Shown here piece after piece: positions 1-8,015 of a stretch of 60,025 bases of DNA. Position 1 is the stretch's first letter. Each line of letters starts with the position of its first letter. Source of the DNA: an uncultured Robiginitomaculum sp. (GTDB taxonomy: Bacteria > Pseudomonadota > Alphaproteobacteria > Caulobacterales > Maricaulaceae). A program made the position numbers and the translations under genes. Location of the stretch: assembly GCA_938015875.1 (NCBI GenBank), contig CALLXE010000023.1:1-60025 (forward strand), in the 5' to 3' direction. The notes below the pieces were generated by a model. That model did no database searches. It saw nothing but the letters and a program-made list of their open reading frames with translations, and was not told the origin of the DNA.

Positions 1-3
1 TCT

Positions 4-621
4 ATGGGCATTTTTCGGTATATCATTTTAGGGCTGTGCGCGGTGATTTTGACCGCCTGCGCGTCCGGCCCGCCAAAACCGTACAGCTCCGGGCCGGCCG
101 CGCAAACGCCGCTTCCGGCCGGCGTGATTACGGCCCTGCCCGACCGCACTATGTTTCATCAACAAGACCCGCAATGGGCGAGCGAAACCCTTGGCGGTTC
201 GGGTGATCTGTTGTCCTCGGACGGATGTCTTGTGACGGCGGCGGCGATGGCGCTGTCGAATTTGGGCTTTGCGACGAACCCTAAGGATTTGAACATGCGC
301 CTGAAAGCGCAAAAAGGCTTTACGTCTCGCGGTTGGCTGGTCTGGTCCGGGCTGGAGCGGGTCACCGGCGGCCGGGCGAAAACCCGGTTTTTTACTAAGG
401 CCGATGATCGCCATATCAAAGACTGCCTGGCCGACGGGTTTTATCCTTTGGTGAAATTTAAGCTGCCCTCGCGCCGCCCGCATTGGGCCGTTATTGTGCA
501 GGATACCAAGCACGGATTTTATATTCGCGACCCTATGGTTGCCTCTCGCGCACCCATTCCGCTTGCCGCCCGCGCGCCGGCTATTGACGCCGTTCGCTGC
601 GTCGGCGTTGAGCAAGTCTGA
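4..621 (+). CDS. C39-like cysteine peptidase-fold lipoprotein
   Basis: A 205-residue exported lipoprotein. The signal sequence ends in a lipobox (ILTAC, lipidated Cys19). The rest resembles the peptidase C39-like fold: Cys75 in the motif SDGCLVTAAAM, His160 in PHWAVIV and Asp176 in YIRDPM form a plausible Cys-His-Asp triad. Family members cleave peptides or bind them in the envelope; the substrate cannot be read from sequence. It stands alone, 72 bases before the comM-like gene. The start lies at the window edge, but the signal peptide begins properly at this ATG, so I take it as complete. Confidence 0.75.
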   Translation: MGIFRYIILGLCAVILTACASGPPKPYSSGPAAQTPLPAGVITALPDRTMFHQQDPQWASETLGGSGDLLSSDGCLVTAAAMALSNLGFATNPKDLNMRLKAQKGFTSRGWLVWSGLERVTGGRAKTRFFTKADDRHIKDCLADGFYPLVKFKLPSRRPHWAVIVQDTKHGFYIRDPMVASRAPIPLAARAPAIDAVRCVGVEQV

Positions 622-693
622 GCCTGAATTATAAAGTTCTTGATTTGTTCCTTGATCTGAGTCTTAATAAAGGCTGATAATAAGGAGCGGGAT

Positions 694-2295
694 ATGGCTG
701 TCGGAATGTCCACAGTGGCTTTTGAAGGCACGGAGGCGCGGCGCGTTGACGTTCAGGTGCAAATGACGTCCGGCCAAGCCGCGTTCATGGTCGTGGGTTT
801 GGGCGACAAAGCCGTGGCTGAGTCGCGTGAACGGGTGCGGGCAGCGTTTTCCTCCATCGGTCTGCAATTGCCCGGGCGGCGCATAATCGTCAATTTGGCG
901 CCTGCCGATTTACCTAAAGAAGGCTCCCATTATGATGTGCCGATAGCGCTGGCGTTGATGGCGGCCATCGGGGCAATCCCTGCGGAAGAAATCTCCGGCT
1001 TTGCTGCGATCGGAGAGCTGGGCCTTGACGGCTCGCTCGCGCCTGTGCCGGGAACCCTGTCTGCGGCCATGATGGCTAATGCTCACGGTCTGTCTCTGAT
1101 CTGTCCGGCGCAAAACGGCTCCGAGGCCGCGTGGGCGGGTGATTTGCCGATACTGGCCCCGCAAAATCTGGTGCAGATCGTTAACCACTTTAAAGGCACG
1201 CAAGTGCTCGGACGCCCGGAGCCCGGTGCTATTGTGGCGGATGGCAGTGATTTGGACATGCGCGATGTGCGCGGCCAGGAAACCGCCAAGCGCGCCCTCG
1301 AGGTCGCAGCGGCCGGCGGACATAACCTGTTGATGGTGGGGCCTCCGGGGTCGGGGAAATCTATGCTGGCGGCGCGCTTGCCCGGCATATTGCCGCCCCT
1401 TTCCCCGCGCGAGCTTTTGGATGTATCTATGGTGCATTCCGTGGCCGGATTATTGGAGCGCGGGCAACTCTCCGGCAGCCGCCCGTTTCGGGAACCTCAT
1501 CACAGCGCCTCTATGGCGGCTATGGTCGGCGGCGGTATGAAGGCGAAGCCGGGCGAGGCCTCACTGGCCCATCACGGCGTTTTATTTTTGGATGAATTAC
1601 CGGAATTTACGCCCCAAGTGCTCGACAGCCTGCGTCAACCGCTGGAGACCGGCGAAATTACGGTCGCGCGGGCAAACGCCCATATTAAATATCCGGCGCG
1701 TTTCCAATTAATTGCAGCGATGAACCCCTGCCGCTGCGGCACCGGCGGAGCGGACGGTATTGCCTGCCGGCGCGGCGCGCGTTGCGCGGCAGATTATCAG
1801 GGACGTATTTCCGGGCCGTTTATGGACAGGCTTGATCTGCAAATTGATGTCCCGGCCGTCACGCCGGCTGATTTGGCGCTTCCGCCCGCCAAGGACGGCA
1901 CGCAAGAGATTGCGGCGCGGGTCCTGCGCGCGCGGCAAATTCAAACGGGACGTAATGGCGAGCGCACAAATGCGACCCTTTCGGCGGCGCAGCTTGATAT
2001 TGTTGCCGAGCCTGACCGTGAGGGCCGGGCGCTTCTGACCCAAGCGGCCGAGACGCTCGGATTAACAGCGCGGGGCTATCACCGGGTCTTGCGGGTGGCG
2101 CGCACGCTGGCTGATTTGGCCGGCAGCGAAAATATTCATCGCCTGCACATCGCTGAGGCTCTGTCGCATCGCCGATCAGCGCGTGCATCAGGCCAATTAT
2201 CCGGCGGTCACAACACCGGCCGCTCCCGTTACAGTCCGGGGTTAAAACAGGATCGCCCGCGGCCCAAAACCAATCGCGGAATCTATGGCGACTAA
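694..2295 (+). CDS. comM: ComM/YifB-family Mg-chelatase-like AAA+ ATPase
   Basis: A 533-residue member of the YifB/ComM family. The N-terminal ChlI-like domain (about 20-140) has MAVGMSTVAFEG followed by the LonC-like fold. An AAA+ core follows, with Walker A GPPGSGKSMLAARLP near residue 217 and Walker B VLFLDELPEF near 290. The C-terminal Mg-chelatase-type domain contains a four-cysteine segment (CRCG...CRRGARC) near 350. In other bacteria ComM is a hexameric helicase that promotes branch migration during natural transformation; many non-competent species also carry it. The start is set by AAGGAG just upstream. The Lys/Arg/Pro-rich tail after about 500 is longer than usual and looks disordered. 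Confidence 0.9.
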   Translation: MAVGMSTVAFEGTEARRVDVQVQMTSGQAAFMVVGLGDKAVAESRERVRAAFSSIGLQLPGRRIIVNLAPADLPKEGSHYDVPIALALMAAIGAIPAEEISGFAAIGELGLDGSLAPVPGTLSAAMMANAHGLSLICPAQNGSEAAWAGDLPILAPQNLVQIVNHFKGTQVLGRPEPGAIVADGSDLDMRDVRGQETAKRALEVAAAGGHNLLMVGPPGSGKSMLAARLPGILPPLSPRELLDVSMVHSVAGLLERGQLSGSRPFREPHHSASMAAMVGGGMKAKPGEASLAHHGVLFLDELPEFTPQVLDSLRQPLETGEITVARANAHIKYPARFQLIAAMNPCRCGTGGADGIACRRGARCAADYQGRISGPFMDRLDLQIDVPAVTPADLALPPAKDGTQEIAARVLRARQIQTGRNGERTNATLSAAQLDIVAEPDREGRALLTQAAETLGLTARGYHRVLRVARTLADLAGSENIHRLHIAEALSHRRSARASGQLSGGHNTGRSRYSPGLKQDRPRPKTNRGIYGD

Positions 2296-2412
2296 GGCGG
2301 TGCGCCGGCGTTTTGCCGCGAATTATTCTTTTTCGCGTTAACACAGTCTTCAGCATAATTGTTTAACTCTGACCCCTAATACGTGTCTTTTACCGAGCGA
2401 GGGGGGTGAACT

Positions 2413-3780
2413 ATGTCACCTGATGATATTTTTGCAGCCCAAATATGGCCGTGGCCGGACCCGGTGATTAAGCGGGACAATGCAGGCCGTGTTCTGTTTA
2501 TTAATGCTGCGTTTCTCTCGCTTTACGGGGGGCGCGTAGAAACGTGGACCGGGCAGCCTGTCATGGGTTGGCCCGCGCCAAACCCGCAGGGACAGCCCCA
2601 TAGGTTCGAAACGCGCGCCGGCCAAGCGCCGCAGGAAATCGTCTATGATTGGGTCGAAGTCATGATGGCTGACGGTAACGCTCTGGCGATTGCCCGCGAC
2701 GTAACCGCTTATCAGCCGCCGGGAAATGTTCAGCCTGTGCCTGAGGCTGAGTTTGCGCCCGCGCCGCCTGCACCGCATTTTGACGCTGCGCCCGCCGCGC
2801 CTCCGGCTGCCTATGGTCAGGCAGACGCCGTTCCGCAAGCCCCGACCCCGGATCCTGTGCAGGCTTTTACGCCTGAGATTGCTCCGAAAGCCTCTCATAA
2901 TGCGGCCCCTGAAATTTTGCCTGAAGCGTTCAAAGCGCCTGCATTTGAAACGACGGCTCAAACCCCGCCTCCTGAAATCAACGTGGCTCCTGCTGCGCCT
3001 CATGTCGAAGCGCCTGCACCTGAAACTGTTGCGCCTGCGCCTGTGTCGGGTGATTTGCAAGGTTTGCCGGTTTCTGCCCGTCTCCAAGAGACTTCGCCTG
3101 CCGCCCCTGTTTTGGACGCTGCGCCCGCGCCGGCTCCGCAAATTGCCGCGCCGCCCGTTGCCCCGCCGCAAGTCGCCGAAGACAATGCCGCGCCAAAGCG
3201 TGATTTTGAACGCCGGGCTTTGCCGATAGAAAATGATGAGGCCGTTCTTGGCTCGAATTGGCGCGACGCCGTGATTGCCCGCGCCGTCGGCGGCGCCCTT
3301 ACGCAAGCTGAAGACGCGCCCGCAGAGCCGGAGGTTCCCGCGCCCGAGCCTGTAACGTCCCGCACTGAAAAAGAACCGCTGCGGATTTTGCTGGCCGAAG
3401 ATAATGCCATTAATGCGCTGTTGACCCGAACCCTGTTGGAAGCGGATGGCTGCGTTGTTGAAACCGTTGAAGATGGCGCACTCGCCGTCGAAGCGGTCAG
3501 CGGCAACAGCTATGATCTGATTTTGATGGACATGCGTATGCCGAATATGGACGGCCTTGAGGCCACCCGTAAAATTCGCGCCATGGGCGGTGAACGTGCA
3601 GATAAATTGCCGATTATTGCTCTGACGGCCAATGCGTTTGATGATGATCGTAATGCGTGCTTTGACAGCGGCATGAACGATTTCATGACCAAACCTGTGT
3701 CAGCCGAAGAACTGACGGCTATGGTCGCGCAATGGGTCGCCAAAACCCGCGAAAGCGCAGATAATGCGATGGCGAGTTAG
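2413..3780 (+). CDS. PAS domain-linker-receiver (REC) protein
   Basis: A 455-residue signalling protein in three parts. Residues about 8-100 look like a PAS domain (DPVIKRDNAGRVLFINAAF). Residues about 100-310 are a very Pro/Ala-rich linker of near-repetitive PA, AP and PPA units. Residues about 322-440 are a receiver with the acidic pair in LLAEDN, phosphoacceptor Asp373 in ILMDMRMPN, the Thr of ALTAN and Lys in MTKPVS. This receiver is of the type found at the C-terminus of hybrid histidine kinases, yet no HisKA or HATPase domain is present. It probably takes phosphate from another kinase or phosphotransferase. A strong terminator follows, so it is likely the end of its transcript. Confidence 0.85.
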   Translation: MSPDDIFAAQIWPWPDPVIKRDNAGRVLFINAAFLSLYGGRVETWTGQPVMGWPAPNPQGQPHRFETRAGQAPQEIVYDWVEVMMADGNALAIARDVTAYQPPGNVQPVPEAEFAPAPPAPHFDAAPAAPPAAYGQADAVPQAPTPDPVQAFTPEIAPKASHNAAPEILPEAFKAPAFETTAQTPPPEINVAPAAPHVEAPAPETVAPAPVSGDLQGLPVSARLQETSPAAPVLDAAPAPAPQIAAPPVAPPQVAEDNAAPKRDFERRALPIENDEAVLGSNWRDAVIARAVGGALTQAEDAPAEPEVPAPEPVTSRTEKEPLRILLAEDNAINALLTRTLLEADGCVVETVEDGALAVEAVSGNSYDLILMDMRMPNMDGLEATRKIRAMGGERADKLPIIALTANAFDDDRNACFDSGMNDFMTKPVSAEELTAMVAQWVAKTRESADNAMAS

Positions 3781-3825
3781 GTTGAAAGCATTTTGATCGG
3801 CGCTGCCGGCATTACGTGAAAATAG

Positions 3826-3859
3826 ACACCGGGCCTGAATTCAGGCACGGTGTTTTTTT
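3826..3859 (+). terminator. Rho-independent terminator
   Basis: The outer arms ACACCG and CGGTGT enclose the perfect palindrome GCCTGAATTCAGGC, with one mismatch between the two blocks, and a run of seven T follows. It ends the PAS-REC gene transcript. It also shows that the GTG at 3816 is not the start of the next gene, because that start would be inside the terminator stem. Confidence 0.9.
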
Positions 3860-3884
3860 ATGCGTAATTTTCCGGATGCTCCCT

Positions 3885-5207
3885 ATGACTGAAACCCGCA
3901 CATGGCGCGCGACATTCCTGTCTTATTTAAAGCCAAAAATGTTGGCGATGCTGGCGCTCGGCTTTGCCTCCGGTTTGCCGTTCATGATGTATTTTTCAAA
4001 GCTGTCGCGCTGGCTCGCTGATGTCGGCGTAGAAAAAGCAACGATCGGATTTTTCTACTGGATCGGGCTGAGCTATGGCCTGAAATTCTTGTGGGCGCCG
4101 ATTGTTGATCGCGCGCGGATTCCGGGCCTGACCAAAGCTTTGGGACAGCGGCGTTCTTGGATGTTCTTAGCGATTTTGGGCACAATTATCGGCATGCTGA
4201 CAATCTCTGCCGGCGATCCTATGCCGGGCGTAAAAGGCAGTTTGACGATTATGGTCGCGGGGGCTTTTATTCTCACCTATAGCGGCGCGACTTTGGATAT
4301 TGCTGTTGATGCCTGGCGCATCGAAAGCGGCGATAATGACGAGCAAGCCAATTTGGCCGCTGTCTACCAACTGGGTTACAGATTTGCGATTATGGCGGCC
4401 GGCTATGCTATGGTTTTTGCGGATATCGCAAGTTGGGGTACGACTTACCGTCTGACGGCCGGCCTGATGGGTTTAGTCTTGATTGCGGTTCTGTATGTCA
4501 AAGAACCGGCCGTTGATGCGCGAAATGTCAAAAGTACAGACTTCAAATCATCCCTGCAGGATTATGTTGTAAAGCCGTTTTCCACTTTTGCTGCGCGGTT
4601 TAATATTTGGATTATCCCGGTTTTGTTGCTTGTATGTTTGTACCGCTTGTCTGATTTCACAATGGGCGTCATGACCCAGCCGCTCTATCAGGAGCTTGGT
4701 TTTACCAAAACAACCGTCGGCCTGATTACGGGCACGTTCGGGCCATGGCCACTGATTGCCGGCGCGTTTATCAGCGGGCTTTTCTGTGTGCGAATTGGCT
4801 TGATGGCAACCCTGTTAATCGGGGCTATGCTGACGATTATGACCAATGGCGCGTTTGCATGGCTTGCGCTGCAAACGGATGCCAGCGCGTTAAAGCTCAC
4901 CGTCGCAATTGTTGCCGATAACATTGCGGCCGGTTTTGTAGGCACGGTGTTCATCGCCTATATGAGCTCGCTCGTAGACAGGCGATATGCGGCGACGCAA
5001 TACGCGCTTCTGTCCTCAGGATATGCGCTTTTTTGTAAAATCCTGGCCGGGTTTTCAGGCGTCCTTTATTCCGCCGTTGGCGCTGCGGCCTTTTTTGGGA
5101 TTACGGCGGCCTACGGCATTCCGGCAATCCTGCTGATATTATTTATCTGGAAGTTCGGGCCGTCAGGCGCGCGGGGCGTGCAGCCAAAAGAAACGCCCGC
5201 CCCGTAA
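3885..5207 (+). CDS. ampG: AmpG-like muropeptide MFS permease
   Basis: A 440-residue, 12-14 helix major facilitator protein of the AmpG/PAT group. The family signature is clear near the N-terminus: FASGLPFMMYFSKLSRWL, then YGLKFLWAPIVDR with a following QRRSWM loop, as in AmpG. AmpG imports GlcNAc-anhydroMurNAc peptides across the inner membrane for peptidoglycan recycling. I chose the ATG at 3885 (MTETRTWRATF); 3876 is an alternative. The upstream GTG at 3816 lies in a terminator. No strong Shine-Dalgarno sequence is visible. The exact substrate is inferred from family resemblance. Confidence 0.8.
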   Translation: MTETRTWRATFLSYLKPKMLAMLALGFASGLPFMMYFSKLSRWLADVGVEKATIGFFYWIGLSYGLKFLWAPIVDRARIPGLTKALGQRRSWMFLAILGTIIGMLTISAGDPMPGVKGSLTIMVAGAFILTYSGATLDIAVDAWRIESGDNDEQANLAAVYQLGYRFAIMAAGYAMVFADIASWGTTYRLTAGLMGLVLIAVLYVKEPAVDARNVKSTDFKSSLQDYVVKPFSTFAARFNIWIIPVLLLVCLYRLSDFTMGVMTQPLYQELGFTKTTVGLITGTFGPWPLIAGAFISGLFCVRIGLMATLLIGAMLTIMTNGAFAWLALQTDASALKLTVAIVADNIAAGFVGTVFIAYMSSLVDRRYAATQYALLSSGYALFCKILAGFSGVLYSAVGAAAFFGITAAYGIPAILLILFIWKFGPSGARGVQPKETPAP

Positions 5208-5261
5208 AATAACCGGCGTAAATTCCTTGCCCGCAGGCGCGCCATAGGCCAGTTTAAGGCC

Positions 5262-8015
5262 ATGTCGAAATCTGCTGAAACTCTGATAAAAAACGCGCTT
5301 GAAAAAGGGGCTGAAAAACCGCCCCAAAGCAGCGCTGCGCCGGCGGCTGAAGAGCCTGCCAAAAAAGCGACGCCGATGATGCAGCAATTTTTGGGCATCA
5401 AACAGGAGGTCGGGCCTGAAGCTTTGCTGTTTTATCGCATGGGTGATTTTTACGAGCTGTTTTTTGACGATGCCGTGAGCGCCGCTGCCGCGCTTGATAT
5501 TGCCCTGACGAAACGCGGCAAACATAACGGCGCGGATATTCCGATGTGCGGCGTTCCTGTTCATTCCTCAGAAACTTATTTAGAACGCCTGATTAAAAAA
5601 GGCTTTCGCGTTGCCGTATGCGAGCAAACGGAAAATCCGGCCGAAGCAAAAAAACGCGGCAATAAATCCGTGGTGCGCCGCGAAGTCGTGCGGATTGTTA
5701 CGCCGGGGACCCTCACTGAAGACACGCTGCTTGATGCCCGCGGCAGTAACTATATTTTGTCTTTTGCTGTGACCGCCGGCCGCAGCGCCGCTGTGGCCTG
5801 GGCCGACATTTCTGACGGCCAATTTCACGTTTTGGATATGGATATGTCGGCATTGGGCTCTGTGCTGGCCTCTTTGAACCCGCGCGAGATTGTCCTTCCC
5901 GACAGTCTTTTGGCCGATGAAGAATTGTCTGAGATTTTCCGCCAAAGCGGGGCAGCCCTCACGCCGCTGCCCGGCAGTAAATTTGATGCCCGCGCCGGAG
6001 AACGCCGCTTAAAAGCCCGCTACGCCGTGGCAGATTTAGACGGGTTCGGGCAGATGGGCCGCGCCGAATTGGCGGCGGCCGGCGCATTGCTTGATTATCT
6101 GGAACTGACCCAAGCCGGCGGGACGGTGCAATTATCCGCGCCGCGCCGCGTTACGGCGTCCGGCTTTATGGCGATTGACGCCGCGACCCGCGCCGGATTG
6201 GAAATTGACAGGACCCAGCAAGGCCGAAAGTCAGGTTCGCTTTTGTCGGTGGTTGACCGCACTGTGACCGGGCCGGGCGCGCGTCTTTTGGCTGACCGTT
6301 TATCGCGGCCTCTGGTTGATGTTGCCGCCATCAAAGCCCGTTTGGACGGCGTTTCTTTTTTCGAAAATCAAGACCGTATCAGCGAAGGTCTTCGGGCCTC
6401 ATTAAAAGAAGCCGGCGATCCGGCGCGCAGCGCGACCCGTATTGCGCTGGGACGCGGCGGGCCGCGTGACCTGCAGGCCATTGCCCGCGGCCTCACCGAG
6501 GGCGAGCGCTTAACGGCTTTGTTTATTAAAGACGGATTGCTGGATATTCCTGACGAAATATCGCGCGCGCTGAATGATTTATCGCTTGCGCAAAAGCCGG
6601 CCCTGTCAGAGTTGATTGCCGATTTGGGAAAAGCCTTAAAACCGGATGTGCCGATGCAGGCGCGTGATGGCGGATTTATCCAAACCGGGCACGCGCCGGA
6701 TTTGGATACGGTGCGCAGCTTTCGTGATGACAGTCGCCGTATTGTCGCCGGGCTTCAGGGGGATTATGCCAAAGTGACAGGCGTCAGCAGCCTGAAGGTC
6801 AAACACAATAATGTTCTGGGTTACTTTATTGAGGTCACGCCGCGCCATGCGGACGTTTTGATGGGCGAGGCCCATAAGGCGCAATTTATCCACAGGCAAA
6901 CTTTGGTGTCCGGCGTGCGATTTACAACGACGGAACTGGCGGATTTAGATGCCAAAATCGCCGGCGCCGCGCAACGGGCCATTGTTCTTGAGCTTGAACT
7001 CTATGAAGGTTTTTGTAATCGCGTGCGCGATTTGTCCGATGATATTCGCCGCGCCGCCTCTGCCTTGGCGCGGCTGGATGTTTACGCGGCTCTGGCTGTT
7101 TGGGCCGGAGAGACCGGCGCGGTGCGGCCCATTATTGATAACAGCCTTGCGCTGGACATCACCGGCGGGCGGCACCCGGTGGTTGAAGCCGTATTAAAAA
7201 AAGAGGCGGGCAGCGGCTTTACCGCCAATGATTGCTGTCTTGATGCGTCCGGAAAGACAGGGTCGCGCCTGACATTGATTACAGGTCCGAATATGGCGGG
7301 TAAATCGACCTATCTTCGGCAAAACGCATTGATGTTTATCCTCGCCCAAGCCGGCAGTTTCGTGCCCGCGACCCGCGCCCATATCGGGATTGCCGACAGC
7401 CTTTATTCCCGCGTCGGCGCGTCGGATGACCTGTCACGCGGCCGATCAACATTTATGACTGAGATGATTGAAACGGCGGCGATTTTAAATCAATCTACGG
7501 CGCGCAGTTTTGTTATCCTTGATGAGATCGGACGGGGCACGGCAACATTTGATGGCTTGTCGATTGCCTGGGCGGCGGCAGAGCATCTGCATGAAGTTAA
7601 CGGATGCCGCGCCCTGTTTGCTACCCATTATCATGAACTGACCGATCTGGCTGAAACTTTGCCCCACGCCTCAAATGCGTCTCTGCGGGCGAAGGAGTGG
7701 GAAGGGGATTTGGTGTTTTTACATGACGTGCGCCCCGGGGCAGCGGATAAGTCTTACGGAATTCAAGTCGCGCGCCTTGCCGGCGTTCCGCAGCCGGCCA
7801 TTGACCGGGCCAAGGCTGTTCTGACCCGCCTTGAAAATGACCACAGCGAAACGGGAAGCGCCCTGACTGACTTACCCTTGTTTAATGCCAATCCGCCGGC
7901 GCCTGTCGCCCCGGCCCCATCAGAAACTGACCATATTTTAGACCAATTGGACGTTGATACATTGTCCCCCCGCGACGCGCTGGATTTGCTCTACGAGCTA
8001 AAAGGAAAACTGTAA
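5262..8015 (+). CDS. mutS: DNA mismatch repair protein MutS
   Basis: A 917-residue MutS that recognises mismatches and starts repair with MutL. The mismatch-wedging Phe-X-Glu is at about 63-65 (GDFYELFF). The connector, lever and clamp domains follow. The ATPase domain has Walker A GPNMAGKST near 675 and Walker B LDEIGRGTATFDG near 754, plus FATHYHELTDL. It is longer than E. coli MutS (about 850), mainly through an Ala/Pro-rich extension of about 38 residues before the mismatch domain. The stop overlaps the glnD start (TAATG), so the two are probably translationally coupled. Confidence 0.97.
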   Translation: MSKSAETLIKNALEKGAEKPPQSSAAPAAEEPAKKATPMMQQFLGIKQEVGPEALLFYRMGDFYELFFDDAVSAAAALDIALTKRGKHNGADIPMCGVPVHSSETYLERLIKKGFRVAVCEQTENPAEAKKRGNKSVVRREVVRIVTPGTLTEDTLLDARGSNYILSFAVTAGRSAAVAWADISDGQFHVLDMDMSALGSVLASLNPREIVLPDSLLADEELSEIFRQSGAALTPLPGSKFDARAGERRLKARYAVADLDGFGQMGRAELAAAGALLDYLELTQAGGTVQLSAPRRVTASGFMAIDAATRAGLEIDRTQQGRKSGSLLSVVDRTVTGPGARLLADRLSRPLVDVAAIKARLDGVSFFENQDRISEGLRASLKEAGDPARSATRIALGRGGPRDLQAIARGLTEGERLTALFIKDGLLDIPDEISRALNDLSLAQKPALSELIADLGKALKPDVPMQARDGGFIQTGHAPDLDTVRSFRDDSRRIVAGLQGDYAKVTGVSSLKVKHNNVLGYFIEVTPRHADVLMGEAHKAQFIHRQTLVSGVRFTTTELADLDAKIAGAAQRAIVLELELYEGFCNRVRDLSDDIRRAASALARLDVYAALAVWAGETGAVRPIIDNSLALDITGGRHPVVEAVLKKEAGSGFTANDCCLDASGKTGSRLTLITGPNMAGKSTYLRQNALMFILAQAGSFVPATRAHIGIADSLYSRVGASDDLSRGRSTFMTEMIETAAILNQSTARSFVILDEIGRGTATFDGLSIAWAAAEHLHEVNGCRALFATHYHELTDLAETLPHASNASLRAKEWEGDLVFLHDVRPGAADKSYGIQVARLAGVPQPAIDRAKAVLTRLENDHSETGSALTDLPLFNANPPAPVAPAPSETDHILDQLDVDTLSPRDALDLLYELKGKL

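Noticed and set aside
2416-3306. Long Arg-rich frame on the minus strand
   Set aside because: It is the antisense of the Pro/Ala-rich linker of the PAS-REC gene; its product is low complexity.
3816-3884. Upstream GTG start for the AmpG-like permease
   Set aside because: It falls inside the terminator stem-loop, and the added residues show no coding character.
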